Part shown: positions 1 to 9,159 of the stretch, piece after piece
How the letters are laid out: each line of letters begins with the position of its first letter
Numbering within the stretch: position 1 is the first letter of the stretch
Assembly: GCA_024398055.1 (NCBI GenBank)
Contig: CP073749.1
Coordinates: 2,604,594-2,668,593, forward strand
Length of the DNA: 64,000 nt
Origin: a bacterium SCSIO 12741
GTDB lineage: Bacteria > Bacteroidota > Bacteroidia > Flavobacteriales_G > Salibacteraceae
Direction of reading: 5' to 3'
Program-made: the position numbers and the translations under genes
The notes under the pieces: generated by a model
The model's input: the letters and a program-made list of their open reading frames with translations, nothing else
The model's database searches: none
Told to the model about the DNA's origin: nothing

Positions 1-900
1 GGAAAGTTGACCCCGGATGAAAAGACGGATTTAAAACTTCGTATCGGGAAAATTCCAGACATCATGTTGGACAATACCGATCGTAACCGAACTTCTCCTT
101 TTGCATTTACTGGAAATAAATTTGAGTTCCGGGCAGTTGGTTCAGCTTCTAACTGTGCCTCTGCGATGATTGCTTTGAACACGATTATGGCTGAGCAATT
201 GACCCGATTCAAAAAGGATGTTGATGCCCTCGTTAAAAACGAAGGATTGAAGAAAGATGATGCGATTTTTAACGTATTAAAAACCTATATCGTGGAGTCT
301 AAAAAGATTCGTTTCGAAGGAGATGGATACAGCCAGGAGTGGGTTGAAGAAGCGGAGAGTAGAGGGCTATCTAATGTAAAAACAACGCCTTACGCATTGG
401 ATTTCTTAGTTGCTGATGAGGTGAAATCTTTGTTCTCCAACTACAATGTTTTCTCCGAAGTTGAATTGGAAGCTCGTTACGAAATTGCTCAGGAATTCTA
501 CCGCATGAAGATTCAAATTGAGTCTCGTTGTTTGCAGGATATGGTGCTGAATCAGATTATTCCTTCTGCCCTGGAATACCAAAACAAGCTGGTGCAGAAC
601 GTTCAGGGAATGAAAGAAATTTTTGGAAATGATTTCAAGCGGGTAGCCTCAAGTCAAATTGAAACCCTCGAAAAGATTTCTGAAAAAGTAAATATTCTCC
701 AAACCCGAGTAGAAGAAATGCGGTTAGCCCGTAAAGAAGCCAACAAAATCGAAGATGCTGCTGAACAAGCAAAAGCATACTGCGATAATGTGGTGAAGTT
801 CTTTGAGGAAATCAGGTATAATGTGGATAATCTTGAGATTATCGTTGATAATGAGTTGTGGCCGGTACCCAAATACCGGGAGATGTTGTTTACGAAATAG
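1..900 (+). CDS. glnN: Glutamine synthetase type III, C-terminal part (5' end outside window)
   Basis: The reading frame is open from the first base, so this is the last 299 residues of a longer protein; type III enzymes are about 700-730 residues. It makes glutamine from glutamate, ammonia and ATP in the cytoplasm. The segment NRTSPFAFTGNKFEFRAVGS near the start of the fragment is the family's conserved active-site stretch, where Arg and Glu residues contact substrate. The rest is the helical C-terminal region typical of type III enzymes (Lys/Glu-rich, with a coiled coil around residues 200-265 of the fragment). The gene ends just before a strong hairpin terminator, so it is the last gene of its transcript. 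Identification is by motif recall; the alternative symbol glnA is also used for this family. Confidence 0.92.
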   Translation, partial: GKLTPDEKTDLKLRIGKIPDIMLDNTDRNRTSPFAFTGNKFEFRAVGSASNCASAMIALNTIMAEQLTRFKKDVDALVKNEGLKKDDAIFNVLKTYIVESKKIRFEGDGYSQEWVEEAESRGLSNVKTTPYALDFLVADEVKSLFSNYNVFSEVELEARYEIAQEFYRMKIQIESRCLQDMVLNQIIPSALEYQNKLVQNVQGMKEIFGNDFKRVASSQIETLEKISEKVNILQTRVEEMRLARKEANKIEDAAEQAKAYCDNVVKFFEEIRYNVDNLEIIVDNELWPVPKYREMLFTK

Positions 901-962
901 AGAGGGTGAATTTCCTTAATTAATGGGGTGTATATCCTATGAAAATCATATAAAAGTACAGA

Positions 963-998
963 AACAGGGGCCTGCCGCAGCGCCCCTGTTCTGTTTTT
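963..998 (+). terminator. Rho-independent terminator after glutamine synthetase
   Basis: AACAGGGGC (963-971) pairs perfectly with GCCCCTGTT (982-990) around a 10-base loop, and is followed by CTGTTTTT. It separates the glutamine synthetase transcript from the next gene. Confidence 0.88.
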
Positions 999-1093
999 GA
1001 GCCACTTATGCCTTGTATTTTAACTCTTTGAATTCAATAAAATAATTGTTTAATTTGTCCACCATTCGACTCGGATCGATATTATTGGAATCT

Positions 1094-3226
1094 ATGAAAG
1101 GAACTAAAAGCGCTATTTTATTAACGTTCGTTGCTCTGTTGTTTACTACAGGGTTATTTGCCCAAAGAGACTTTACCAACGAAGCCGATGTAGCCTACCA
1201 AAGCGAATCCTACTACGAGGCGGTAGATCTGTACAAGAAAGCCTACTCCAAGGAAAAAGACAAAGCCGAAAAAATTCGGATCGTATACCGCATTGGGGAT
1301 TGCTACCGAAGAATTGAAAATGCAGAATTGGCCGAGGAGTGGTTGAGCAAGGCTGAAAGAGCCAAGTACACAGAGCAGGAAACCAAGGTTTACCTGTACC
1401 TGGCCGATGTGATGCGAATCCAGGGTAAGTATACCGAGGCCAAAGAAAAATACCAGAAATACATGGAGGTTCAACCCGACGACCCGCGCGGTCAGGAAGG
1501 GGTGAGGAGCTGTGAGCTCGCTGAAAAATGGACCGACAACCCATCCACATTCATTGTAGAAAATGTGTCTCAATTGAACTCCAAGCAGTTCGATTATTCC
1601 CCAGTAATTACTGGCCGGAAAAATGATGACATCATCTTCGTATCATCTCGTCCTGATGCATCGGGTAACGAAATTGACATGCGAAGTGGAGAAGGCTTCA
1701 CCGATATTTTTACGGCTGAAATGGACCGTAAGGGTAAGTGGAGTATTCCTAAAGCCATGCCAGAACCTATCAGTACGGAGTACAATGAAGGTCCTGTTAC
1801 GGTTACCAAAAAGGACAAGGAAATGTACTACACCCACTGTCCAATTAACAAGAACAAATACGCCGGATGTAAAATCTGGAAGGCGACAAAAAGAGGAACC
1901 GAGTGGGCTGAACCCGTACAGGTTGACTTTTTTGCCGATACCATTTCTGTAGGTCACCCTTCTATTTCTAAAGACGATCAGATGTTGTTTTTCAGCGCTG
2001 ATGCTCCTGGAGGAAAAGGTGGAAAGGACATTTGGTTTGTCGTTTGGGACAAAACTGAACGTGCTTGGGGTGCTCCTCAAAACGTAGCTGGAATCAATAC
2101 TCCAGATGACGAACTGTTCCCGTTCATTAAAGATGACGGAACGCTTTACTTCTCTTCCAACGGTCACGCTGGTATGGGTGGTATGGATATCTTCAAAGCA
2201 GAGCAAGTAGGTAAAAACGAGTGGGGCAATGTGGAAAACATGCTTCCTCCAATTAACTCAGCAAGCCACGATCACGGAATCTTCTTCTTGGGAAATCAGA
2301 ACAAAGGATACTTTGCTTCTAACCGCCCTGAAGGAAAAGGTGGATCTGATATCTACAGCTTTAAGATGCCTCCGGTGATTTACACCTTGTCTGGTACCGT
2401 TCGCGATGTACAGAAAGATTGTAAGAAGCCGATTGTCGGAGCGGTTGTAAAATTAATTGGTACCGATGGAAGTTCTGTTGAGACCTTGACTAATGAAGCC
2501 GGTGAGTATTTGTTTGACAAAAAGGAAAACGCAGAACGTTACCTTTTGGAAAATACTTCCTACACCATTATCGTATCTAAGTCTTCTTCCGAGAAATTGG
2601 TTGCCCCAGATTGTTCTGCTGGTGATACAGAGTTCAAGAGAAGAGGTTACTTGAGAAGTAAAGGTCAGGAAACCACAGTAGGTGTTGGTAAATCTACTGC
2701 CTTCGTTCATGACTTTGAATTGCAGTGTTTCAACTGTGGTGAGATCAAGTTTAAGACGGTACTTTACAAATTGGGTGATGATCAATTGATGATTACCGAT
2801 CAGGTGAACTCTGCTGATAGTTTGGATGACCTGTATCAAACTTTGGTTGATAACCCGAACATCGTTATTCAGCTTCAAGCCCACACTGACTTCCGTGGAT
2901 CAGCTGAAGCTAACCAAGACCTGTCTGAGCGTCGTGCTCAAACTTGTGTTGACTACTTGATCTCTAAAGGAATTGATGCTGAGAGATTGGAGCCTAAAGG
3001 ATTTGGTGAAGATGTTCCAGTTGAAATTAACGGTCAATCTTACGATGAAGCTTTCATTAATGGCTTAGCCACGAAAGAAGAAAAAGAGGCTGCTCACCAG
3101 GCAAACCGTCGTACAGTATTTATTGTACTACGTGACGACTTTGAACCTAAACCTAAAGAAGAAGGTGAAGGACAAGGTGCTGGTGAAGGAACTGAAGGAG
3201 CCGGTGGTTCTGAAGGTGGTAACTAG
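1094..3226 (+). CDS. PorE-like outer-membrane protein: TPR, beta-propeller, OmpA C-terminal domain
   Basis: This 710-residue exported protein has four recognisable parts: a signal peptide (residues 1-24, ending LFAQ), TPR-like helices (about 27-150), a WD40-like PD40 beta-propeller (about 165-425, with repeated SSxxxGGxGGxDI-type blades such as SNGHAGMGGMDIF), a carboxypeptidase-regulatory-like beta-sandwich (about 427-520) and an OmpA peptidoglycan-binding domain (about 590-680, with HTDFRGSAEANQDLSERRA). The tail is Gly/Glu rich. The same domain order is found in PorE of the type IX secretion system, but this protein has no lipobox cysteine after the signal peptide, so it may be a paralogue. 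I chose ATG 1094 rather than the upstream in-frame TTG at 1046, because only 1094 puts the signal peptide at the N-terminus. Confidence 0.85.
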   Translation: MKGTKSAILLTFVALLFTTGLFAQRDFTNEADVAYQSESYYEAVDLYKKAYSKEKDKAEKIRIVYRIGDCYRRIENAELAEEWLSKAERAKYTEQETKVYLYLADVMRIQGKYTEAKEKYQKYMEVQPDDPRGQEGVRSCELAEKWTDNPSTFIVENVSQLNSKQFDYSPVITGRKNDDIIFVSSRPDASGNEIDMRSGEGFTDIFTAEMDRKGKWSIPKAMPEPISTEYNEGPVTVTKKDKEMYYTHCPINKNKYAGCKIWKATKRGTEWAEPVQVDFFADTISVGHPSISKDDQMLFFSADAPGGKGGKDIWFVVWDKTERAWGAPQNVAGINTPDDELFPFIKDDGTLYFSSNGHAGMGGMDIFKAEQVGKNEWGNVENMLPPINSASHDHGIFFLGNQNKGYFASNRPEGKGGSDIYSFKMPPVIYTLSGTVRDVQKDCKKPIVGAVVKLIGTDGSSVETLTNEAGEYLFDKKENAERYLLENTSYTIIVSKSSSEKLVAPDCSAGDTEFKRRGYLRSKGQETTVGVGKSTAFVHDFELQCFNCGEIKFKTVLYKLGDDQLMITDQVNSADSLDDLYQTLVDNPNIVIQLQAHTDFRGSAEANQDLSERRAQTCVDYLISKGIDAERLEPKGFGEDVPVEINGQSYDEAFINGLATKEEKEAAHQANRRTVFIVLRDDFEPKPKEEGEGQGAGEGTEGAGGSEGGN

Positions 3227-3273
3227 CAAGCCGTTGGGATAGAATTAGAATAAAACAATAACCCATTATAGAC

Positions 3274-3304
3274 AGGCGCTCCATAACAGGGGCGCCTTTT
3301 TTTA
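3274..3304 (+). terminator. Rho-independent terminator before purM
   Basis: AGGCGC (3274-3279) pairs with GCGCCT (3292-3297), extended inward by TCC/GGG, and runs straight into seven T. Only six bases separate it from the purM start codon. Confidence 0.88.
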
Positions 3305-3310
3305 TCTGTC

Positions 3311-4480
3311 ATGAGTACGGAATCAAGATACGATCAAAGAGGGGTGTCTGCAGACAAAACGGATGTTCATGCGGCCATTAAAGATCTGGACAAAGGTCTC
3401 TTTCCAAAAGCCTTTTGCAAAATTGTCCCCGATTACTTAACCGGTGATGAAGACTACTGTGTAGTTATGCATGCCGATGGGGCGGGTACCAAATCATCAT
3501 TGGCCTATGCCTATTGGAAGGAAACGGGAGATTTATCCGTTTGGACGGGTATTGCTCAAGATGCTTTGATTATGAATATCGATGACCTCCTTTGTGTGGG
3601 AGCAACGGATCGAATTTTAGTATCCTCCACCATTGGACGTAACAAAAACAAGATCCCGGGTGAAGTCGTTTCCGCCATTATCAATGGAACCGAAGAAGTC
3701 ATTGAAACCTTGAGAAAAGAAGGGTTCAACATTACTTTGACAGGTGGAGAAACAGCCGATGTCGGCGATTTGGTTCGAACGGTGATTGTGGATTCTACGG
3801 TAGTGGCTCGGATGAAGCGCTCAGAAGTGGTAAGTAACCACAACATTCAATCCGGAGATGTGATCGTTGGATTATCTTCTTTTGGTCAGGCGAACTACGA
3901 AAAGGAGTATAATGGCGGAATGGGAAGCAATGGATTGACCTCAGCTCGTCATGATGTTTTCGGAAAAAGTGTAGCCGAGAAATACCCGGAAACCTTTGAT
4001 CCGGAAGTACCATCTGATTTGGTCTATACCGGAGGTTATCAATTAACGGATGAAGTAGAAGGAGCTCCATTGGATGCCGGTAAATTGGTGCTGTCTCCAA
4101 CCCGGACTTATGCTCCCGTTATTCGTAAAATGCTGGAGAGTCATCGTTCAGCCATTCATGGTATGGTACACTGTAGTGGTGGAGCTCAAACCAAAGTTTT
4201 GCACTTCGTGGATGATGTTCATGTGATTAAAGATAACCTGTTCCCAGTGCCTCCTTTGTTTAAGATGATTCAAGAGCAATCCGGAACCGATTGGAAAGAA
4301 ATGTACAAGGTGTTCAATATGGGGCACCGAATGGAAATATACACGTCTCCTGAACATGCTGATGCCTTGATGGCCATTGCTGAGTCCTTTGGTATTGAGA
4401 GCCAGATTGTAGGCAGGGTAGAAGCGAGTGAAGCTAAAAAGCTTACCATTACTTCTCCTTACGGAACGTTTGAGTATTAA
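3311..4480 (+). CDS. purM: Phosphoribosylformylglycinamidine cyclo-ligase (AIR synthetase)
   Basis: It catalyses ATP-dependent ring closure of FGAM to AIR, the fifth step of purine synthesis. The protein has 389 residues, somewhat longer than the enterobacterial enzyme (about 345), as is usual in Bacteroidota. Visible family motifs are [13 protein letters not shown] (about residues 53-66), the Asp-rich stretch [13 protein letters not shown] and [13 protein letters not shown] (about 142-154), which belong to the AIR synthase N-terminal fold. It starts directly after a terminator and is followed 14 bases later by prfA. No purine-responsive element is evident upstream. Confidence 0.93.
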   Translation: MSTESRYDQRGVSADKTDVHAAIKDLDKGLFPKAFCKIVPDYLTGDEDYCVVMHADGAGTKSSLAYAYWKETGDLSVWTGIAQDALIMNIDDLLCVGATDRILVSSTIGRNKNKIPGEVVSAIINGTEEVIETLRKEGFNITLTGGETADVGDLVRTVIVDSTVVARMKRSEVVSNHNIQSGDVIVGLSSFGQANYEKEYNGGMGSNGLTSARHDVFGKSVAEKYPETFDPEVPSDLVYTGGYQLTDEVEGAPLDAGKLVLSPTRTYAPVIRKMLESHRSAIHGMVHCSGGAQTKVLHFVDDVHVIKDNLFPVPPLFKMIQEQSGTDWKEMYKVFNMGHRMEIYTSPEHADALMAIAESFGIESQIVGRVEASEAKKLTITSPYGTFEY

Positions 4481-4494
4481 TCGAAAGAAACCCT

Positions 4495-5577
4495 ATGTCA
4501 GGATTATTAAATAAGTTGGAAGGCATTGCGCAGAGGCGAGCCGAAGTGGCCGATTTGATCGTTGACCCAGAGGTGATAGCTGACATGAAGCGTTATGTCA
4601 AGCTCAACAAAGAATACAAAGATTTAGAGCCTTTGGTATTGGCCTATAACGAATACAAAGACATTCTTGGAAATATAGAAACCTCCAAGGAAATTTTGGA
4701 TTCGGATGAGGATGCCGAACTAAAGGATATGGCCAAAGAAGAGTTGGATGAATTGGTTCCTGCCAGAGAGGAATTAGAGGAAAAAATTAAGTTCCTCTTA
4801 ATTCCACGCGATCCGGAAGATTCCAAAAACGTGATCATGGAAATTCGGGCTGGAACCGGAGGAGATGAGGCCAGTATTTTTGCCGGTGACCTGTACCGTA
4901 TGTACACTAAGTATTGTGAACGTATGGGCTGGAAAACCGAAATGATGAACATGAATGAAGGAACCGTTGGAGGTTTTAAAGAGATTTCATTCTCAGTGAT
5001 GGGAGAGGATGTCTTTGGTGCACTCAAGTTTGAACGTGGTGTACATCGGGTTCAACGGGTTCCTGCTACTGAATCACAAGGTCGGGTTCATACATCGGCT
5101 GCCACCGTTGCCGTGCTTCCAGAAGTGGATGACGTGGAAGTGGAACTTCGAATGGATGATGTTAAGGTGGATACCTATCGTTCATCCGGGGCTGGAGGTC
5201 AGCACGTAAACAAAACGGAATCCGCCGTTCGTTTGACGCACATTCCTACGGGTATCGTTGTGGAATGCCAGGATGGTCGTTCTCAGCATAAGAACAAAGA
5301 CAAAGCCTTAAAAGTACTTCGCTCCAGACTCTACGAACAGGAGTTGGAAAAACAAGAGAAGGAAAGAGCAGCAGAAAGAAAATCTCAGGTTTCCACCGGG
5401 GACCGTTCGGCTAAAATCCGGACCTACAATTATCCTCAGGGAAGGGTAACTGATCACCGCATTGGTTTGACTTTGTATAACCTGGACGGTATTATCGGTG
5501 GTGACATGGCCGAGATTGTTGATTCGTTGAGAATGGCTGAGAACACCGAGAAGCTTGAAGCAGGAATGGAGATTTAA
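4495..5577 (+). CDS. prfA: Peptide chain release factor 1
   Basis: RF1 recognises UAA and UAG in the ribosomal A site and triggers peptide release. The 360-residue length is standard. The release motif GGQ is at residues 234-236 ([20 protein letters not shown] context), and the codon-reading tripeptide PAT at 190-192 identifies it as RF1 rather than RF2, which carries SPF. The gene begins 14 bases after purM and is followed by pyrF 46 bases later, so these three are probably co-transcribed. Confidence 0.97.
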   Translation: MSGLLNKLEGIAQRRAEVADLIVDPEVIADMKRYVKLNKEYKDLEPLVLAYNEYKDILGNIETSKEILDSDEDAELKDMAKEELDELVPAREELEEKIKFLLIPRDPEDSKNVIMEIRAGTGGDEASIFAGDLYRMYTKYCERMGWKTEMMNMNEGTVGGFKEISFSVMGEDVFGALKFERGVHRVQRVPATESQGRVHTSAATVAVLPEVDDVEVELRMDDVKVDTYRSSGAGGQHVNKTESAVRLTHIPTGIVVECQDGRSQHKNKDKALKVLRSRLYEQELEKQEKERAAERKSQVSTGDRSAKIRTYNYPQGRVTDHRIGLTLYNLDGIIGGDMAEIVDSLRMAENTEKLEAGMEI

Positions 5578-5623
5578 TTGACGACTCCAGAATAATAGTA
5601 CGAGTAGTTGAAATAGAAGGGGT

Positions 5624-6439
5624 ATGAATAGAGCAGTACTGATTGAGCAGATCAAATCCAAAAAGAGTTTTTTATGCGTTGGCCTGGATCCGGATTTGAA
5701 TAAAATCCCAAAGCACTTGTTGGATTTGGAAGATCCGGTATTTGAATTTGGAAAGGCAATAGTTGATGCTACCAAGGACTACTGTGTGGCCTATAAGCCC
5801 AATTTCGCCTTTTACGAGGCCTTGGGAGAATCCGGCATGGAAAGCCTGCGCAAAACCCTTGAACACATTCCCGAAGAGTGTTTTACTATCGCTGATGCTA
5901 AGCGTGGCGATATTGGGAACACGGCTGCTCAATATGCCCAATCTGTTTTCGATAAGGAGCAATCCGGCTTCGATTTCGATTCCATTACTGTAGCTCCATA
6001 CATGGGTGAAGATTCTGTTACCCCATTTTACACTTATCCTAACAAGTGGGTCGTCATCCTGGGATTAACTTCCAATGCGGGTTCGAACGATTTTCAGCAA
6101 TTGCCTCTGGCTAATGGAAAGCGTTTGTTTGAGCAGGTGATTGAAACCTCTTCTCAATGGGGAACTGCCGATAACACCATGTACGTAGTGGGTGCCACCC
6201 GTGGTGAAGACATCGCTGCAGTTCGAAAACTGGTCCCCAATCACTTTTTCCTCGTTCCCGGAGTAGGGGCTCAAGGGGGGAGTTTGGAAGAAGTAGTAAA
6301 GTATGGGATGAACGAAGATTGTGGATTGTTGATCAATTCATCTCGGGGCATCATCTATGCGGGATCGGATGAAAACTTTGCAGAGGCAAGTCGCCAGGCT
6401 GCAAAAGCGCTTCAGGAAAAAATGGCTGTTTACCTTTAG
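5624..6439 (+). CDS. pyrF: Orotidine 5'-phosphate decarboxylase
   Basis: It decarboxylates OMP to UMP, the last step of pyrimidine synthesis. The catalytic Asp-x-Lys-xx-Asp signature is [10 protein letters not shown], with D91, K93 and D96. At 271 residues it matches the longer type 2 form of the enzyme found in Bacteroidota and mycobacteria rather than the 240-residue E. coli type. A purine-rich AGAAGGGG lies a few bases before the ATG, one of the better ribosome-binding sites in the window. It closes the purM-prfA-pyrF group. Confidence 0.96.
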   Translation: MNRAVLIEQIKSKKSFLCVGLDPDLNKIPKHLLDLEDPVFEFGKAIVDATKDYCVAYKPNFAFYEALGESGMESLRKTLEHIPEECFTIADAKRGDIGNTAAQYAQSVFDKEQSGFDFDSITVAPYMGEDSVTPFYTYPNKWVVILGLTSNAGSNDFQQLPLANGKRLFEQVIETSSQWGTADNTMYVVGATRGEDIAAVRKLVPNHFFLVPGVGAQGGSLEEVVKYGMNEDCGLLINSSRGIIYAGSDENFAEASRQAAKALQEKMAVYL

Positions 6440-6589
6440 ACAGATTCGAGGTCCGATTGTCATCGGAAGAGAAGTGAGTTTTGAGTTTTTTTCGTTTCTA
6501 TTCGTAGGTAATAGGTTGACCTAAGAGACTCTTTCGATCGTTGTTCAAAATTCAGCATTCGAAATTCAGCATTGAACTTGAAGAGCTGT

Positions 6590-6597
6590 TATCTTTG
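6590..6597 (+). promoter_or_regulatory. Bacteroidota -7 promoter element upstream of DUF2851 gene
   Basis: TATCTTTG matches the TAnnTTTG -7 consensus of Bacteroidota housekeeping promoters and lies 20 bases before the ATG. No TTG is seen at the best -33 spacing; the nearest TTG (6572-6574) is 15 bases upstream. The 177-base gap also holds a short direct repeat, AAATTCAGCATT, at about 6549 and 6562. Confidence 0.5.
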
Positions 6598-6616
6598 AGG
6601 AAACCAACCTTCAAAG

Positions 6617-7825
6617 ATGAAAGAAACCGACCTTTACCGTATTTGGGAATACGGATTGTTGCAGCCCAATCTACAAACCCTTGATCAGAAACAACTACGC
6701 ATTTTTAATCCCGGTACCCGAAATCATCTTTCCGGTCCTGATTACTCCAATGCCCGAATAGCCTTTGATGGCCACACCTGGGCCGGGCAAGTAGAGATTC
6801 ACGTCAAATCCAGTGATTGGTTTAGGCATGGTCACCATCACGATCCATCCTACCAGAGCATCGTACTACATGTAGTATACGATCAGGATAAAACCATTCC
6901 GGAGCTCGAGCAACGAGGTATTCCGACCTTGGAGCTCAAATCTTATTTGCCTGAGCAAAGCCTTTCTGCCCATTCAGCTTTGGATGCCAAGTTGTCCATT
7001 CCCTGCTCCAGGCAGATCGATCAGGTGCCTTCATCCATTTGGGAAGATTGGAAGCTTGACTTGCTCAATCAACGACTAAAACGAAAGTCCGAGCGAATTG
7101 AACGTTGGTTGGTTTCCGGTAATTATGATTGGGGGCAGGTTTTTCATATAGCTATGGCCCGTTCATTGGGGTATTCATCCAATGGGGAGGCCATGGAGCA
7201 ATTGGCCAATCGGGTACCCATTCAATGGATCCGGCGATCGAGAGCTACACTCGAAGAAGTTCAAGCTTGGTTTTTAGGAGCGTCGGGTTGGTTGGATCAT
7301 CTATCCGATTCGCCACAAAAGCAGCGATACATTACCCTGTTTCAATATGCTCAAAGAAAATATTCCATCGTTCCCATAGAGAAGAAGGTATGGAAATCGG
7401 GTGGAGTTCGGCCCGAAAACAGTCCTATACATCGAATTCTTCAATGCGCCGAAATCGCTCATCATTGGTCTGGTAAGCCCTTATTGGACATGAGCTCCGA
7501 GCTCGATTTAGACGATTGGGTGTCCTTCTTTTTAGGTAGTGGGAGCTATTCAAAAAGCCTCAAGAGTCACCTCCTCATTAATGCCTGGGTCCCCATTCTT
7601 TATTGCTTTAGGCTTTATCAACATGGGAAGGTTTCAAATTCCGTATTTCAGGAGTTCTTTCAATTACCGGCAGAGCTCAACCGAATTACCAAAAGATGGA
7701 AGAAGCTCGCTATGCCACTAACTCATGCTGGAGATTCGCAAGCCATACTCGAATTGGAGGAACACTATTGTTCGCAAAAAAAATGCTTATTTTGCAGTTC
7801 AGGAAAATACTTGTTACACAAATGA
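6617..7825 (+). CDS. DUF2851 family protein
   Basis: This 402-residue protein carries the recognisable DUF2851 N-terminus: ERIWEYGLL-like opening (YRIWEYGLLQPN), NPGTRNHLSGPDYSNARI, and GQVEIHVKSSDWFRHGHHHD. The conserved Glu-Ile-His and the His cluster hint at metal binding or an enzymatic role, but the family has no established function and I assign none. There is no signal peptide, so it is probably cytoplasmic. The C-terminus holds three Cys (KKCLFCSSGK). It overlaps the next gene by four bases (ATGA), which suggests translational coupling. Confidence 0.82.
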   Translation: MKETDLYRIWEYGLLQPNLQTLDQKQLRIFNPGTRNHLSGPDYSNARIAFDGHTWAGQVEIHVKSSDWFRHGHHHDPSYQSIVLHVVYDQDKTIPELEQRGIPTLELKSYLPEQSLSAHSALDAKLSIPCSRQIDQVPSSIWEDWKLDLLNQRLKRKSERIERWLVSGNYDWGQVFHIAMARSLGYSSNGEAMEQLANRVPIQWIRRSRATLEEVQAWFLGASGWLDHLSDSPQKQRYITLFQYAQRKYSIVPIEKKVWKSGGVRPENSPIHRILQCAEIAHHWSGKPLLDMSSELDLDDWVSFFLGSGSYSKSLKSHLLINAWVPILYCFRLYQHGKVSNSVFQEFFQLPAELNRITKRWKKLAMPLTHAGDSQAILELEEHYCSQKKCLFCSSGKYLLHK

Positions 7826-8043
7826 TCGATCGTATACAGGCATTCTTCGAAAAACAGGCATTTGGTGTCTGTGAGTATATGGGCGAGAAATTTGGAATCC
7901 GCACTTCGTCGATTCGCAAATTTTTCATCTACAGCTCTTTTATTGCAGTTGGCTCACCGGTCATCATTTACCTCATTCTGGCCTTTTTGCTGGAGAACAA
8001 AAAATATTTTAGGCAAAATCACCATTCCATTTGGGATTTGTAA
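7822..8043 (+). CDS. PspC-domain small membrane protein
   Basis: This 73-residue protein has the PspC pattern: an amphipathic N-terminal region with GVCEYMGEKFGI (the family's GVCxGLAxxxGI equivalent) followed by one hydrophobic helix (about residues 33-57). PspC proteins belong to the envelope-stress system around PspA, but no other psp gene is present here. I start it at ATG 7822, whose ATG overlaps the stop of the DUF2851 gene. The frame is open further upstream to 7696, but that stretch lies inside DUF2851 and shows no family resemblance. Confidence 0.75.
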   Translation: MIDRIQAFFEKQAFGVCEYMGEKFGIRTSSIRKFFIYSSFIAVGSPVIIYLILAFLLENKKYFRQNHHSIWDL

Positions 8044-8052
8044 TCCGGCTCT

Positions 8053-9075
8053 ATGTTTAGGCTTTCCCTGAAGTACTTCCAAGGCCTTTATTTTTCCATC
8101 CTCTTTCTCATAGGCATTTTGCTATTGGGTACTTATGGCTATATGTACCTGGAGCAATACACTTTTGTGGAAGGATTTTACATGACCCTGATCACAGTGA
8201 GTACCGTTGGCTTCGGAGAAGTAAAGAAGCTGAATGCCGATGGAATGATCTTTACCTCTTTTTTGATCCTGAGCAGTTTTGGTACTTTTGCCTACGCAGC
8301 AACCACCATCGCTCGTAACTTCTTAAGTGGTAACTACAGAAACTTTTACAAAAGCTATAAACTCTCTCAAATGATCGCGAACCTAAAAGGACATACCATC
8401 GTCTGTGGATTTGGTAACAACGGAGAAGCAGCGGTAAGCAGTTTGATAAAACACCATGAACGCTTCGTAGTGATTGAACGGGATGAGGAAAAGCTCGAGA
8501 AGATTAAACACATCAAAGGCGCTCTTTATATCGTAGGTGATGCCACCGATGAGAATAATATCGTAGAGGCTGGAATCAACAAGGCCAAGGCTTTGATTAC
8601 TACCCTGCCAAGTGACGCTAATAATGTATTTGTATGCTTAACTGCACGCCAGCTTAATCCCAAGCTAAAGATCATTAGTCGGGCTACTGGACTGAAGGTA
8701 GAGAACAAGCTAAAATTGGCTGGGGCCAATAGTGTAATTATGCCCGACCATGTAGGAGGTAGCCATATGGCCTCTCTGGTAAGTACACCCGATTTGAATG
8801 AGTTTTTGGATCGCCTTTCCATTTACCACAGCGAACATGACGTCAACCTCGATGAGTTTGTGTTTCATGCGGGCAACAAGAATAGCCACACGGTTCAGGA
8901 AATTGAGGAGTTTAGAGGAGGTGTTTTACGCGTCATCGGGATCAAAGGATTGGATCAGGAATACCGCTTAAATCCCGACCAAGAGCAGGTTGTAGAGAAT
9001 GGAGAAAAGATCTTTGTCTTAGGAGATCATCGCTTGGTAGAAGAGCTCAAAAAAGAGTACGCATTAGCCCCTTAA
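8053..9075 (+). CDS. Potassium channel with TrkA-N (RCK) regulatory domain
   Basis: The 340-residue protein has two transmembrane helices (about 10-32 and 73-93) flanking a pore loop with the selectivity-filter sequence TVSTVGFGEV, i.e. TVGFGE in place of the common TVGYGD. It continues into an RCK domain that starts with the nucleotide-binding fold HTIVCGFGNNGEAAVSSL, followed by the acidic VIERDEE, and a TrkA-C-like C-terminal segment (about 260-335). Such channels, like MthK, conduct potassium under the control of ligands bound to the RCK ring. It follows the PspC gene by nine bases and is probably co-transcribed with it. Confidence 0.9.
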   Translation: MFRLSLKYFQGLYFSILFLIGILLLGTYGYMYLEQYTFVEGFYMTLITVSTVGFGEVKKLNADGMIFTSFLILSSFGTFAYAATTIARNFLSGNYRNFYKSYKLSQMIANLKGHTIVCGFGNNGEAAVSSLIKHHERFVVIERDEEKLEKIKHIKGALYIVGDATDENNIVEAGINKAKALITTLPSDANNVFVCLTARQLNPKLKIISRATGLKVENKLKLAGANSVIMPDHVGGSHMASLVSTPDLNEFLDRLSIYHSEHDVNLDEFVFHAGNKNSHTVQEIEEFRGGVLRVIGIKGLDQEYRLNPDQEQVVENGEKIFVLGDHRLVEELKKEYALAP

Positions 9076-9126
9076 AATAGCTGATCCATTCATCCTTACG
9101 TCCGGTGGAGGATATTTCATAATTTC

Positions 9127-9158
9127 TATATTTGAAGCGAACCATAATATTCGCTTCA
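9127..9158 (+). promoter_or_regulatory. -7 element overlapping a perfect 9-bp inverted repeat
   Basis: TATATTTG (9127-9134) fits the TAnnTTTG consensus. It overlaps TGAAGCGAA (9133-9141), which is repeated in perfect inversion as TTCGCTTCA (9150-9158) after an 8-base spacer; the start codon of the symporter follows at 9160. The repeat covers the -7 end and the predicted transcription start, so it looks more like a protein-binding operator than an mRNA hairpin. Confidence 0.55.
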
Positions 9159-9159
9159 C

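Noticed and set aside
1643-2206. A 187-codon minus-strand frame inside the PorE-like gene
   Set aside because: It is antisense to a gene with clear domains and repeats, and shows no domain itself. It results from codon bias on the coding strand.
7696-7821. Upstream extension of the PspC-domain gene
   Set aside because: The 42 extra residues overlap DUF2851 in another frame and do not match PspC proteins. The ATGA overlap at 7822 gives a better start.
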